Source: Comamonas sp. NLF-1-9
GTDB lineage: Bacteria > Pseudomonadota > Gammaproteobacteria > Burkholderiales > Burkholderiaceae_C
Direction: 5' to 3'
DNA: 64,000 nt
Assembly (NCBI RefSeq): GCF_019195435.1
Contig: NZ_CP078069.1
Span: 868,001-932,000 of the forward strand
The position numbers and the translations under genes are program-made. The first letter of the stretch is position 1, and every line of letters starts with the position of its first letter. The notes beneath the pieces were generated by a model. That model was not told the DNA's origin. It worked only from the letters and a program-made list of their open reading frames with translations, and made no database searches. This document shows positions 36,043 through 47,165 of this stretch, piece by piece.

Positions 36043-36368
36043 TGCAGCTCTGGAGTGCTACGAACCAGCGCGGCATTTGAATAAACACCGATCCCAGGCC
36101 GATTGCCACCTGATTGACAGCAAGCAGGGGGGAGCCACGAAGTGGGGGGAGCGCAGCTTCCCCGGAGGGGTCGAGGCCGCGCCGTGGAGCGCCGCAGGCG
36201 CGTAACAGGCGGACAGGGGAGGCGCAGCCTCCCGCGGCCTGGGGGCGCGTGGCGCGGAGCGCCAGGGCTCCCCCCTTCAGGGGGGCTGTTTAAGGGAGCA
36301 CTTGGCGCGCGGCACAAATTTTGTCGTCTTAAAAAGATCTGTTGTCGTAGTGGTGTCGACTGCCAGCT
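36043..36368. other. GC-rich structured region upstream of the replication origin
   Basis: No gene is supported here. Between about 36125 and 36300 there are many G- and C-runs able to pair, for example CTCCCCCC with GGGGGG around 36268-36286 near its end. The stretch then turns AT-rich towards the DnaA box. Confidence 0.4.
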
Positions 36369-36616
36369 TATCCACACCCCACCTCCAGTAAAAAGAAGGT
36401 AAAAAGAAGGTAACGATCTTTTTTTTAGAAAAAATTGCTTATGCATCAATGCATTACAAGGCTAGGGTGCGACGCTATGCCACTAAAGCGCGACGCTATG
36501 CCACCAAATGGCGATGCTATGCCACTGCGGGCGCGACGCTATGCCACTGCGGGCGCGACGCTATGCCACTGCGGGCGCGACGCTATGCCACCGGCTAAGC
36601 GCGACGCTGTGCCACT
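36369..36616. other. oriV: Iteron-type plasmid origin of replication
   Basis: The region contains a perfect DnaA box TTATCCACA (36369-36377), an AT-rich stretch with AAAAAGAAGG-type repeats (36390-36440) and seven direct repeats of GCGACGCTATGCCACT at 36469, 36490, 36511, 36533, 36555, 36577 and 36601. Spacing is 21-24 bases, about two helical turns. A TrfA-type initiator gene is adjacent. This is the full set expected of an iteron-controlled oriV. Confidence 0.85.
36469..36616 (+). repeat. Seven 16-bp iterons
   Basis: The unit is GCGACGCTATGCCACT. Copies 2 and 6 end in C, copy 3 has GCGATG and copy 7 has CTGTG. The gaps (5-8 bases) are too short for CRISPR spacers. Confidence 0.9.
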
Positions 36617-36668
36617 GTTGGAAGTACCTCTACCAGAGCGCCAGCCAGAAGAGTCGTTTCTCTAAAAT

Positions 36669-37565
36669 TTAGACTGCTGCACGTACGAGCCACAAGGTGA
36701 GTTGCTGAGCGCCTTTAGTATTTGTGGCTATTTTCCCTTTGGCGACGATCTGGAGCCGTTCAAGTTCTTGAACGGCGGCAGTCAGAGCACTTCTAAAATC
36801 CCGCATACGCCCTTGGTATTCCATCTTCGCTTTCAACATATCTAAACCATATCGTTGTACCGTGTTGGAAGAAGTCGAAACCAACCGTTGCAGTGTTTTT
36901 GCCATATCCTGCCCTCGTCGAATGCTCCTTCGTTTCTCCCAATCAAGGAGGGAGTATTCGCGATTACCAAACATCAGCTCCCAACGAGGATCAAGCGTAT
37001 AGCAATAAACTTCCGCAGAATCGTCATAGCTAAGGTTTTGCACGATGTTGAACGAGGTCATTTTTCCAATAGAATACCCAGTTGTTCCGTCAAGCTTTTT
37101 TGTTTCTAAAAAAAGAGTGGCCTCGCGTAGCCTTTTAAGACTTCGATGCAACCATTGATACTGCGAACTCCCAATAGCTCCGCGCTTAATTTTTCGCAGA
37201 AGTCTTTTCCTATTTAACTGAACGGATGTACCGAGTGGATAAGGACGCGCAAAGGCAATCAGCGCCATAATGACATCGCCATCCCCTTCATCCAACTGCT
37301 CACCTGTGTATTCCAGCACGCAATCTCTCCGGGTGACCATGATGGCTTGACGGTAAAATTTGCGTTGGCCACGTGCAATCGGGGCGATCAAGCTTGAACG
37401 GTTTAGATGGTTTGGGAAAGCTCCAATGTCAAACCCAGGCAGGAACAGCTGCGTCGGAGTCGATAAAGTCTTTGCTTCTGCAGCCGCGTGATTTGCTGCA
37501 ATCCGCAGTCGGACACGAGCTAAAGCTTCATCAAACGCCTGATCTGATGATGAAGGCGAAAGCAT
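36669..37565 (-). CDS. trfA: TrfA-type plasmid replication initiator
   Basis: This 298-residue protein matches the TrfA family along its length: FPNHLNRSSLIAPIARGQRK, YTGEQLDEGDGDV, YTLDPRWELMFGNREYSLLDW and RGQDMAKTLQRLVSTSS are family blocks, forming the winged-helix iteron-binding and dimerisation domains. It would bind the adjacent iterons and load host helicase. The reading frame is intact although the island is integrated in the chromosome. The initiation codon at 37565 has only a weak SD. Confidence 0.9.
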   Translation of the reverse strand: MLSPSSSDQAFDEALARVRLRIAANHAAAEAKTLSTPTQLFLPGFDIGAFPNHLNRSSLIAPIARGQRKFYRQAIMVTRRDCVLEYTGEQLDEGDGDVIMALIAFARPYPLGTSVQLNRKRLLRKIKRGAIGSSQYQWLHRSLKRLREATLFLETKKLDGTTGYSIGKMTSFNIVQNLSYDDSAEVYCYTLDPRWELMFGNREYSLLDWEKRRSIRRGQDMAKTLQRLVSTSSNTVQRYGLDMLKAKMEYQGRMRDFRSALTAAVQELERLQIVAKGKIATNTKGAQQLTLWLVRAAV

Positions 37566-37574
37566 CTCGCAACA

Positions 37575-37787
37575 CTATCTTCCGCTCAACACCTTCGACA
37601 CATCGATGGTCCGAAAGTAGACGCGTCGACCTAACTTGACCCTCGTTTCGTTGATGCGCCTTGACCAATCAGAATCGTTCAGCAGGCTAACACGTAGCCC
37701 TTCTGATGAACGATCAAGCACTTTTGCCAGCTGAGCCATGCTCAGCAACGGACCATACTGACGAAGCAGTACATCCTCTATGTTCAT
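37575..37787 (-). CDS. Small helix-turn-helix protein upstream of trfA
   Basis: This 70-residue basic protein has a MerR/excisionase-like helix-turn-helix (LSMAQLAKVLDRSSEGLRVSL) and a C-terminal wing (KLGRRVYFRTIDVSKVL). A strong SD (GAAGGAAGGG) precedes ATG 37787. It stops 9 bases before trfA starts, so it is probably a co-transcribed regulator of replication. I cannot name it more closely. Confidence 0.65.
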   Translation of the reverse strand: MNIEDVLLRQYGPLLSMAQLAKVLDRSSEGLRVSLLNDSDWSRRINETRVKLGRRVYFRTIDVSKVLSGR

Positions 37788-37896
37788 GCTATGCCCTTCC
37801 TTCAATTACGTTCGTTGACTAAAGGATGGGGTTGTTCGACCGTGCTGAGTCAGGAAATTGTTAGAATTTTGTTGTCATATCGAGTATAATTTTTTT

Positions 37897-38751
37897 ATGG
37901 CTACACACAAAAAAAGAAAAATCAAGAGACTACTGTTCGATCCGTGGACTGAACAGCTTGTGCCAGAATACGAAACAACTTCTCCACGTATACGGTGGAA
38001 ATTAAATCAACATTATGATTGGAGATTTTGTGATTTATGCTGGCGCTCAACTGAATACGCTGTTAGGCGAGAGATTTTCGTAGCAGTTAAACGTTTGCCG
38101 CGAGGCGGAGCAAAGGTGATCCCTTTAACGGATGCCATGCGAGATGAAGCCAAGAAAAATGCGGACGCCATGATCACGCACTTCAAACGCTTGCTGAGCG
38201 GGGAAATGAAACCTGATGACCCCTTTGAGGCCGCTCGCATGGTGAGCGACTATTGCAATTTATCTGAGATGAATCATGATTTTTCAATCGATTCAATTCA
38301 AGATCACTTCGAGCGACAGGCCCTTCTATCACGCTGGGCACGAGGCGGTTTACTTGTAAATCTTGCCCAAATACCAGGTCAACCCATGGGGTCACCTAAA
38401 GCCAGTAAGCTGTATTGTGAAAATCATAACCCAAGACGAAGTGAAGAAGCACGCCGAGCATATCAAAGAGATATAAGATTCATCGACGATTTTGAGGTCA
38501 TCGTGAATATTCTATGGATGGAAAATGCTGCTCGTCTTTCAAGAAGCATCGCTGAGCATCAAGAAGCGATCAGATACGAGGCTTATTATCGACTCCAAGG
38601 GCATAAGACACCAACCATCAAAATTGATGAACTACTGGAAGAAGGCATAACCAACCAAGCAGAAATTGCTCGTCGCCTTGGAATATCCCGTCAAGCCGTT
38701 TCAGCAGCACTCCGTCGCCGAAAACCAAAAAACTCGAAGAGTGACAACTAA
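37897..38751 (+). CDS. HTH-containing protein with Cys motifs, function unknown
   Basis: This 284-residue basic protein has FCDLCWR near residue 47 and LYCENHNP near residue 170, possible metal ligands, and a C-terminal resolvase-like helix-turn-helix (LEEGITNQAEIARRLGISRQAVSAALRRR). It may be a regulator or a DNA-binding partner of the island. Base composition is lower in GC than the chromosome. The ATG at 37897 has no clear SD; a TTG at 37858 is in frame. Confidence 0.6.
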   Translation: MATHKKRKIKRLLFDPWTEQLVPEYETTSPRIRWKLNQHYDWRFCDLCWRSTEYAVRREIFVAVKRLPRGGAKVIPLTDAMRDEAKKNADAMITHFKRLLSGEMKPDDPFEAARMVSDYCNLSEMNHDFSIDSIQDHFERQALLSRWARGGLLVNLAQIPGQPMGSPKASKLYCENHNPRRSEEARRAYQRDIRFIDDFEVIVNILWMENAARLSRSIAEHQEAIRYEAYYRLQGHKTPTIKIDELLEEGITNQAEIARRLGISRQAVSAALRRRKPKNSKSDN

Positions 38752-38831
38752 ACTCTAACTATTGTTGTCCCTGCCAAGCCGTTCTGGCGACATTCTTGGA
38801 TTAGCCAACGTAATCCAAGGGAAGTTACCGT

Positions 38832-39083
38832 ATGCAGGCCGAAGAGAAGCGAAAGACTCTGATCAACCGAAAAAGGTTGTTAGCAATGATTCCGCTGTCC
38901 GAAAGAACAATCTTCAACATGGAGCGTCGGGGAGAATTCCCGCAGCGCATTGTTTTGACCAAACGAAGCGTCGCCTGGGACTTAGCCGAGATTGAAGCGT
39001 GGATAGAAATGCGTAAATCGACCGGGGCACGTGCCACTCGTCCAGGTATGACAGGGTCGCCAGTAGTCACCGGACTTATTTGA
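38832..39083 (+). CDS. AlpA-family regulator / excisionase
   Basis: This 83-residue protein is of the AlpA family: KTLINRKRLLAMIPLSERTIFNMERRGEFPQRIVLTKRSVAWDLAEIEAWIE is the MerR-like helix-turn-helix and wing. AlpA-type proteins activate the integrase or act as directionality factors for P4-like elements. It is convergent with the integrase gene, 35 bases apart. Confidence 0.85.
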   Translation: MQAEEKRKTLINRKRLLAMIPLSERTIFNMERRGEFPQRIVLTKRSVAWDLAEIEAWIEMRKSTGARATRPGMTGSPVVTGLI

Positions 39084-39118
39084 CTGGTTTGACTTCCTTT
39101 TCGGCGCGTGAAGCATGA

Positions 39119-40318
39119 CTACGGCTGTGTCCATCCATCAATCATGTCCGCCCAGTCCTGGAGCATCGCTGCACGTTGCTCGCGATATTCAGCCTTGTTG
39201 TAGACAGCCCTCACGCCCTTTTGCTCGTGGGCTAGGCATTTCTCAATCCAATCGGTGTTGTAGCCCGCTTCGTGCAGCAAAGTGCTAGACGTGCGCCGCA
39301 AGTCATGCGGACCGAATTTTGCGAGCGGCTTACCTTCCTTCTGTGCCAACCGGTATGTCAGCGTCAACACTTGGTTGAGCGTGGCGCTGCTCATCGGCTT
39401 GTCTGAGTCGTACCGCGACGGCAGCACATAGTCTGATCCACCCGCGAACGTTTTCAACGCAATGAAGATATCCAGCGCCTGGACGGACAAAAAGACCAAA
39501 TGTGGATTGCGGCGCTTCATTCGCTCCTTCGGGATCGTCCAAAGTGCGTCGCTGAAATTGATCTCACTCCAGGTCGCCTTGGTCAACTCGCTCTTGCGCA
39601 CCATCGTGAGCAACAACAACTTGACTGCCGCCCGAATTGAAGGCGACGTACCAATGCGCTCGATGTACTGGTACATCAAACCAATTTCATCGGGTGTCAG
39701 AGTACGGTCGCGCGGCTCGAATTTAGCGATGGATGCTGGACGCACCAACTCTGCCGGATTTTCCACTTTCTGGCCGCGCTCGATGGCCCAGCGAAAAACC
39801 TGCAACACCACCTCGCGGGCATGCACTGCAGTTGCCGGCGCGCCGCGCTCCACGATGACATCGGTCAGTGCGCGCAGATCTTCGTGGGTAATTTCTATCA
39901 GCTTCTGGTTGCCAAATTTCGGCTTCAACTCGCGTTCATAGACAGAGCGACGCATATCACGAGTGGAATCGGCCATCTGGTAGCCGCGTAGCCACTTTTC
40001 CGCCCAAGCTCCGAACGTCTCGGCATCTTTGACACGGGCCTTGTCCCGCGCCTTTTCCTTGGCTGGGGACTTCCCAGCCGCGATCATCTTTTTGGCCTCG
40101 CTCAACCGCTCGCGGGCTTCCGAAAGAGTGATTCCGCCATGACCGTAACGGCCGAAGGTGATGGTCTCCTGCCGACCGTGGATGGCGTAGTTGTAGCGGA
40201 ACGAAATCGACCCGGCCGGTGTGACGGCTACATAGAGGCCGTCACGGTCGTTCACTTTGTAAAGCTTGTCCTTCGGCTTGAGGTTGCGCAACTTGGTATC
40301 GGTCAGCATGGCGTTCAC
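39119..40318 (-). CDS. P4-type tyrosine integrase of the guaA island
   Basis: This 399-residue integrase has an N-terminal DUF4102 arm-binding domain (LRNLKPKDKLYKVNDRDGLYVAV), a SAM-like core-binding domain and a catalytic domain with R241, H338, R341, H364 and the nucleophile Y373 (AVYNKAEY). It catalyses integration at the guaA end 297 bases upstream of its start. Repeats ATRCCATGA in that gap are likely arm sites. The start may be ATG 40318 or the next ATG at 40309. Confidence 0.93.
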   Translation of the reverse strand: MNAMLTDTKLRNLKPKDKLYKVNDRDGLYVAVTPAGSISFRYNYAIHGRQETITFGRYGHGGITLSEARERLSEAKKMIAAGKSPAKEKARDKARVKDAETFGAWAEKWLRGYQMADSTRDMRRSVYERELKPKFGNQKLIEITHEDLRALTDVIVERGAPATAVHAREVVLQVFRWAIERGQKVENPAELVRPASIAKFEPRDRTLTPDEIGLMYQYIERIGTSPSIRAAVKLLLLTMVRKSELTKATWSEINFSDALWTIPKERMKRRNPHLVFLSVQALDIFIALKTFAGGSDYVLPSRYDSDKPMSSATLNQVLTLTYRLAQKEGKPLAKFGPHDLRRTSSTLLHEAGYNTDWIEKCLAHEQKGVRAVYNKAEYREQRAAMLQDWADMIDGWTQP

Positions 40319-40614
40319 CTTGAATCAGTTGAAATACCATGATTCACATACCCACTTTTTGCACAGAAAAATCCATACAAATCAATGATTTACATGTTTC
40401 TGATACCATGAGAAATCGCAAAACGGCTTCATGGTATCGAAAGCACATCATGGCATCGGACAAGAATAGTACCACTTACCATGCCATGAAAAAACAGTGC
40501 TTGACGATGCCAGCAGTTGCCAGTCTATGCCAAACAATTCAATAAAATTCAATATTGACAACAAGTTAAGTGTCGCTTCTTGCTAGTTAGTGCCAGCCGA
40601 TGCCAGACGCAGAA
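40319..40614. other. Integrase-proximal att region with arm-type repeats
   Basis: No gene is present. ATACCATGA occurs at 40334-40342 and 40404-40412, its inverse TCATGGTAT at 40430-40438, TCATGGCAT at 40448-40456 and ATGCCATGA at 40481-40489. Shorter TGCCA repeats run on to the guaA stop. The same motif occurs at 6352 and 6364 at the far end. Confidence 0.65.
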
Positions 40615-42231
<1,617 letters not shown>

Positions 42232-42257
42232 GGCGTTTCATGAAGAAATCGGCCTCC

Positions 42258-42298
42258 AGCCCTTGTCTGGCAAGCGCCGGCAGCTATCAAAACAGAGA
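42258..42298 (-). repeat. Interspersed repeat copy in guaB-guaA gap
   Basis: On the minus strand it reads TTTTGATAGCTGCCGGCGC followed by TTGCCAGACAAGGGCTGGAGG. Related copies lie inside truB (56664-56712) and, partly, in the hydrolase gene (53706-53730). Confidence 0.65.
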
Positions 42299-42307
42299 TT
42301 TCGGCAA

Positions 42308-43783
42308 TCAGTTGCCGTGGTAGTTGGGCGCTTCCTTGACGATCTGCACGTCGTGCACGTGCGATTCGCGGATGCCGGCGGCGGTGATCTCGACGAACTC
42401 GGCCTTCTCGTTCATCTCGGCGATGCTCGCGCAGCCGCAATAGCCCATGGAGGCGCGCACCCCGCCCGTCATCTGGTAGACGATGGAGACCATCGAGCCC
42501 TTGTAGGGCACGCGGCCTTCGATGCCCTCGGGCACGAGCTTGTCGGCGTTGGGGTTGCCGCTGCTGCTCTCCTGAAAATAGCGGTCGGCGCTGCCCTGCT
42601 GCATCGCGCCGATCGAGCCCATGCCGCGGTAGCTCTTGTAAGAGCGCCCCTGGAACAGGATGACTTCGCCCGGCGCCTCTTCGGTGCCGGCAAACACGCC
42701 GCCCATCATCACCGAGCTCGCGCCCGCGGCCAGCGCCTTGGCGATGTCGCCCGAAAAGCGGATGCCGCCGTCGGCAATCAGCGGCACGTCAGTACCCTTG
42801 AGCGCAGTGGCCACGCTGTCGATCGCCATGATCTGCGGCACACCCACGCCGGCCACCACGCGGGTGGTGCAGATGGAGCCCGGGCCTATGCCGACCTTGA
42901 CCGCGTCGGCGCCCGCCTCCACCAGCGCCAGCGCGGCCGCGCCGGTGGCGATGTTGCCGCCCACCACCTGCAACTGCGGGTAGTTGTGCTTGACCCAGCG
43001 CACGCGCTCGATCACGCCCTTGCTGTGACCGTGGGCGGTGTCGACGACGATGGCGTCCACGCCGGCGCGCGCCAGCAGCTCCACGCGCTCCTCGGTGCCC
43101 GCGCCCACGCCCACCGCCGCAGCCACGCGCAGGCTGCCGCCGGCGTCGCGCGCGGCGTTGGGGAAGGTGGTCTGCTTGTCGATGTCCTTGACGGTAATCA
43201 AGCCCTTGAGCTCGAAAGCGTCGTTGACCACCAGCAGCCGCTCGAGCTTGTGCTTGTTGAGCAACTGCTTGGCCTCGTCCGGGCTGGTGTGGTCCTGCTC
43301 GCGCACGGTGATCAGGCGCTCGCGCGGCGTCATGATCTCGCGCACCTTGACCTCGTAGCGCGTCTCGAAGCGCACGTCGCGGCTGGTGACTATGCCCACC
43401 ACCTTGCCGCCGTCGCACACCGGAAAGCCGGAAATGCCGAGTTCCTCGGACAGCTGCAGCACTTGCAGCACCGTGTGCTCGGGGGTGATGACCACCGGGT
43501 CGAGCACCACGCCCGATTCATGGCGCTTGACCTTGGCCACCTCGGCCGCCTGCTGCTCGGCCGACATGTTCTTGTGCACCACGCCGATGCCGCCTTCCTG
43601 GGCAATGGCGATCGCAAGGCGCGCTTCGGTCACGGTGTCCATGGCGGCGGACACCAGCGGAATGTTCAGGGAAATGCCGCGCGTGAAGCGGGTGGCGAGA
43701 GAGGCGTCCTTGGGCAGGACCTGGGAATACGCGGGCACCAGCAACACATCGTCGAAGGTGAGCGCTTTTCCGAGAAGGCGCAT
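42308..43783 (-). CDS. guaB: Inosine-5'-monophosphate dehydrogenase
   Basis: GuaB oxidises IMP to XMP with NAD, the committed step to GMP. The 491-residue product has the TIM-barrel interrupted by two CBS domains (about residues 95-210) and the catalytic Cys near 303 in GPGSICTTR. The start at 43783 ([18 protein letters not shown]) is standard; the frame is open upstream to 43822. It forms a purine pair with guaA. Confidence 0.97.
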   Translation of the reverse strand: MRLLGKALTFDDVLLVPAYSQVLPKDASLATRFTRGISLNIPLVSAAMDTVTEARLAIAIAQEGGIGVVHKNMSAEQQAAEVAKVKRHESGVVLDPVVITPEHTVLQVLQLSEELGISGFPVCDGGKVVGIVTSRDVRFETRYEVKVREIMTPRERLITVREQDHTSPDEAKQLLNKHKLERLLVVNDAFELKGLITVKDIDKQTTFPNAARDAGGSLRVAAAVGVGAGTEERVELLARAGVDAIVVDTAHGHSKGVIERVRWVKHNYPQLQVVGGNIATGAAALALVEAGADAVKVGIGPGSICTTRVVAGVGVPQIMAIDSVATALKGTDVPLIADGGIRFSGDIAKALAAGASSVMMGGVFAGTEEAPGEVILFQGRSYKSYRGMGSIGAMQQGSADRYFQESSSGNPNADKLVPEGIEGRVPYKGSMVSIVYQMTGGVRASMGYCGCASIAEMNEKAEFVEITAAGIRESHVHDVQIVKEAPNYHGN

Positions 43784-43864
43784 GGGAAAGCTCCAAAAAA
43801 CGGATTGTACCCATGCGACCACAACGCCCTAGGCGCTGCATGCACGCGCCGCTACACTGCGCGC

Positions 43865-44458
43865 ATGACTGTGCAACGCATCTTCCTGCTGCTGCTGGCC
43901 TGCTGCTGGGCGACGCTGGCTTCGGCGCAATACCAATGGCTGGACAAGGACGGGCGCAAGGTCTTCAGCGACCGCCCGCCGCCGCTGGACGTGCCGCAAA
44001 AGAACATCCTGCAAGAGCCCCGGCTGGGCCGCATCGCGCCGGCGCGCAGCGCCCCCGCCGCACCTGCAAATGCAGCACCCGCAAATGCAGCGCCGTCCGA
44101 TGCCCCGGCAGCAGGCGCCGATGCCGCCCCCGCAGCCGACGCGCCCGCGCCCACCGCAGCGCCGGCCGTCAAACCACCGACCGCCGCCGGCACCGACAAG
44201 GCGCTGCAGGAAGCCAAGGCCAAGGCCGAGGCACAGGAGCAGGCCAAAAAGAAGGCCGAAGACGAAGCCAAGGCGCGCAAACAGGCCCAGACCCAGGCCG
44301 ACAACTGCAAGCGCGCGCGCCAGGCCAAGGCGGCGCTCGAGCCCGGGCGCCTGGTGAGCACCGTGAACCCCCAGGGCGAGCGCGTCTACATGGACGACGC
44401 CACCCGCGCGGCCGAGCTGCAGCGCGCCGAGCAGATCATCGCCAGCGACTGCAAGTAA
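43865..44458 (+). CDS. DUF4124-domain exported protein
   Basis: This 197-residue protein has a cleavable signal peptide (ending ASAQ) and an immediate DUF4124 motif (YQWLDKDGRKVFSDRPPP), followed by an Ala/Pro-rich linker and an Ala/Lys-rich coiled-coil segment. Members are common next to guaB in this group of bacteria; function is not known, and an envelope role is likely. It is divergent from guaB. Confidence 0.85.
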   Translation: MTVQRIFLLLLACCWATLASAQYQWLDKDGRKVFSDRPPPLDVPQKNILQEPRLGRIAPARSAPAAPANAAPANAAPSDAPAAGADAAPAADAPAPTAAPAVKPPTAAGTDKALQEAKAKAEAQEQAKKKAEDEAKARKQAQTQADNCKRARQAKAALEPGRLVSTVNPQGERVYMDDATRAAELQRAEQIIASDCK

Positions 44459-44498
44459 GTCCGGCGGGAAGGGGTTTTTTCAGCGTAGCCCCGGGCCT

Positions 44499-44807
44499 TC
44501 AGCGCCGCTGGGCGAACAGGCCGGCGGTGCGCGCGCCCTGGCGTGCGAAGCGCTCGCGCCGCGCCACCTTGGGGTCTACGCGCAGCGGCCGGCACCAGTC
44601 GATGCGATCGCCTTCGCGCAGTGGCGTATCCAGCGGCTGCGCCCTGCCCCAGACGCCAGCGGCGTAGTCGGGGTCGCCCGGCTGCAGGCCACAGGCGCGC
44701 AGTGCCTCGGCCAGCGTGGCGCCGGCGGGCAGGTCCAGCGTCCAGCTTTGCGTCTGGCGCGGCGCGGCCGAAGTGACCACCACCACGCGGATCGTCGCTT
44801 CAGCCAT
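44499..44807 (-). CDS. rnfH: RnfH-family ubiquitin-like protein
   Basis: This 102-residue protein with a beta-grasp fold is of the RnfH/UPF0125 family (VVVTSAAPRQTQSWTLDLPAGATLAEAL, GVWGRAQPLDTPLREGDRIDWCRPLRVDPKVARRERF). The start at 44807 overlaps the end of ratA by eight bases, a conserved pair in proteobacteria. The biochemical role is unclear. Confidence 0.93.
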   Translation of the reverse strand: MAEATIRVVVVTSAAPRQTQSWTLDLPAGATLAEALRACGLQPGDPDYAAGVWGRAQPLDTPLREGDRIDWCRPLRVDPKVARRERFARQGARTAGLFAQRR

Positions 44808-45240
44808 AGACCTTCTGCGCACGCTCGACGAAGGCATCGACGAGCGAAGCGGCAATGCGGTCGAACACCGGCCCTACCAGCGCCGCCAGCGTGCGGCTGG
44901 AAAAGCCGTAGTGCAGGCGCAGCTCCACCTTGCAGGCGCGCTGGGCGCCGTCGCCCACGGGATGGAACTGCCAGTCGCCGTCAAGCTGGGAAAACGGCCC
45001 CTCCACCAGGCTGATGGTCACGCGCCGGCCGGCTTCGTGCTCGTTGCGCGTGACGAAGGTCTTGCGCACGCCGGCGAAGCTGATGCCCACCTCGGCGGTC
45101 ATGCCGTGCTCATCGCGGCTGCGTACCGCGGCGTGGTCGCACCAGGGCAGAAACTCGGGGTATTTGGGCACATCCGTGACCAGGTCGAACATCTCTTGCG
45201 GCGTGTACCAGATCAGAACGGATTTGTGGACAGTCTTCAT
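44800..45240 (-). CDS. ratA: RatA-type ribosome-associated START-domain protein
   Basis: This 146-residue protein is of the polyketide cyclase/START family ([24 protein letters not shown]-terminal [21 protein letters not shown]). E. coli RatA blocks 70S assembly when overproduced; other members act in ubiquinone function. It is divergent from smpB and overlaps rnfH. Confidence 0.93.
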   Translation of the reverse strand: MKTVHKSVLIWYTPQEMFDLVTDVPKYPEFLPWCDHAAVRSRDEHGMTAEVGISFAGVRKTFVTRNEHEAGRRVTISLVEGPFSQLDGDWQFHPVGDGAQRACKVELRLHYGFSSRTLAALVGPVFDRIAASLVDAFVERAQKVYG

Positions 45241-45323
45241 GCGTGGACGGGAGCCGGGCGCCGCCTAAAATGGACGCCCTTCAGGCAGAACCGATTCTAG
45301 TGGTGCTGCCGGCACGACTCTTC

Positions 45324-45797
45324 ATGGCCAAGAAACCCCAACCGTCCCCGCGCATCGCCGAAAACAAGAAGGCCGCGTTCAACTACTTCTTCGAGGAACG
45401 CCACGAGGCCGGCATGGTGCTGCACGGCTGGGAGGTCAAGGCGCTGCGCGAAGGAAAGGCGCAGCTGACCGAGGGCTATGTGGTCATCAAGAACGGCGAG
45501 CTGTTCCTGATCGGCTGCCAGATCCAGCCGCTCAAGACCGCTTCCACCCACGTGAGCCCGGACGCGGCGCGCACCAAGAAGCTCTTGATGCACAAGGACG
45601 AGATCCGCCGCCTGATCGGCAAGGTGGAGCAAAAGGGCTACACCCTGGTGCCGCTCAAGCTCTACTGGAAGGACGGGCGCGCCAAGTGCGAGGTTGCGCT
45701 GGCCAAGGGCAAGGCCGAGCACGACAAGCGCAGCACCATCAAGGAGCGCGAAGGCAAGCGCGAGGTGGAGCGCGCGATGAAGAGCCGCCAGCGCTGA
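45324..45797 (+). CDS. smpB: SsrA-binding protein SmpB
   Basis: SmpB carries tmRNA to stalled ribosomes in trans-translation. It is 157 residues, with the OB-fold core ([36 protein letters not shown]) and the C-terminal basic tail ([13 protein letters not shown]). The ATG at 45324 gives the normal N-terminus. No ssrA gene is seen nearby. Confidence 0.97.
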   Translation: MAKKPQPSPRIAENKKAAFNYFFEERHEAGMVLHGWEVKALREGKAQLTEGYVVIKNGELFLIGCQIQPLKTASTHVSPDAARTKKLLMHKDEIRRLIGKVEQKGYTLVPLKLYWKDGRAKCEVALAKGKAEHDKRSTIKEREGKREVERAMKSRQR

Positions 45798-46040
45798 AGA
45801 GTGTTGAGCGTTGGGTGCGCTGATCGGAACGCGCTGCGTGTGCGCCCTGGTGGCGCAATCGGTGAGGTTGAGCGTTGAGCGTTGAGCGGACTGTACACAC
45901 GGGAAGTGTTGGATTGCGACGTATTTTGACGCAAAAGACCACAAAATACTCTCATCGGTAACAGACGCCCTGAGCAAGCCAAGCATGCACGGCCAACGGC
46001 CCGGCGCTGGCAAAAACAAGGGCTGCCACCGGGGAGTCCC
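45798..46040. other. Gap after smpB with short tandem TTGAGCG units
   Basis: No gene is present. TTGAGCG occurs three times in tandem at about 45868-45888 and once more near 45804. The gap marks the start of the accessory patch. Confidence 0.5.
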
Positions 46041-46739
46041 ATGGAAAATCTATCCGCAACACAAGACAGCATTACGCGCTCGCCGCTCGCCAAGCACCTT
46101 GAGCACATGCTGCACGACCTCGACCCCATGGGCACTTGCTGCCGCCTGAATCTGAACATGGAGGACGAGTACAAAGCTGAGGCGCCGCACATCGCGCGTC
46201 TGCTGAGCACGGGCCTACCGCTGCGCGATGCCGTCTGCCAGGTGTTCGATGACTGGTTTGAGACCGGCTGCCTGCAGAACCGGTGGGGTGAAAAAGGGTT
46301 GATCGAGCTGATCGCCAAACTCGATCAAGGTCTGCAGCGCCTGAACGGCGCCCATGACCAAATGCTGATCTTGCATGAGATGCTGTTCGAAAACATCCTG
46401 CCTGATTTATTTACCGAAGAATCGGGCTGGACCTACGTCCAGTTCATGCAGACCGCACCTGAACAACACCACCCTGAAGCTGCTGAGGGCGGACCAGTGT
46501 TCCGCGCAGACATGGCGGTCTACAAACTGGACGACTCTCAGGAAAAAGTCAGCGATGATGGCGAACGGGGAGCCGTTGAGCAGACCCGCATGCCCTCTCC
46601 GGGAGAACCGGACATCCACCATCTGATGCCCTGGCTGCACGCCTTGCTGTTTGAGAAAACCCGCCGACGCACCCCAGCGCCGCATCAGTTGACCTACGAG
46701 CAGTTTCTGCAGCAGGTCCGCTGTCGCATGGGAAGCTGA
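46041..46739 (+). CDS. Hypothetical protein
   Basis: This 232-residue acidic, helical protein is not recognised. The segment GCLQNRWGEKGLIELIAKLDQGLQRL suggests an amphipathic helix. There are no signal or membrane segments. The ATG at 46041 is preceded by GGGGAG at 46031. It lies between smpB and the McrBC genes; its codon use is less GC-biased than the chromosome's. Confidence 0.6.
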   Translation: MENLSATQDSITRSPLAKHLEHMLHDLDPMGTCCRLNLNMEDEYKAEAPHIARLLSTGLPLRDAVCQVFDDWFETGCLQNRWGEKGLIELIAKLDQGLQRLNGAHDQMLILHEMLFENILPDLFTEESGWTYVQFMQTAPEQHHPEAAEGGPVFRADMAVYKLDDSQEKVSDDGERGAVEQTRMPSPGEPDIHHLMPWLHALLFEKTRRRTPAPHQLTYEQFLQQVRCRMGS

Positions 46740-47165
46740 CAACAGCCGGTTCTTCAGCCTCTCCGAGCAGCACCCGCAGTATTCGGCCATGCTTCCCGCG
46801 GGTCTGTGCATCACTTTCGACACTGGCGAGCGCTGCAATGGCGAGGGCCGCTGCTTCTGCGTGCCTTGTACCGAGCCCGTTAGCCAAGTCGAAAGACATG
46901 GGCTGTGCAAAGATATTGCTTTGAGCCCCCGTTACAGTGAGCAGGTCAGGAGGGTGCCGCGTGTTCGGCAACGGCTTCGTATTCTGGACTGCGGCGCCAG
47001 TTGGGCCATGCTTGGACACCGAGGATCGATCACGATACATATGAAAAAGGTAGTCGCGGAGTGTCAGACGTCGACTATTGCCCTCGGGAAGAGAAAAGAA
47101 TTCACGCATTGTTTTTGAAATCGTAACGTTCAGCCTTAACCAAAAATCAATTTACAGGTGAACCA
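46740..47165. other. Gap before mcrB, no confident gene
   Basis: A 109-codon frame (46789-47118) is Cys-rich and lacks similarity and SD. Composition becomes AT-rich after about 47040. Nothing structured is evident. Confidence 0.45.

Noticed and set aside
36469..36616. Regular direct repeats that could suggest a CRISPR array
   Set aside because: Units are 16 bp with 5-8 bp gaps, no spacers of CRISPR length and no cas genes; they fit iterons next to trfA.
32908..38751. A complete conjugation system in the plasmid-like segment
   Set aside because: No relaxase, coupling protein or type IV secretion gene is encoded; only accessory-type proteins are present.
46789..47118. 109-codon Cys-rich frame before mcrB
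   Set aside because: No SD, no motif, and no similarity I recognise.
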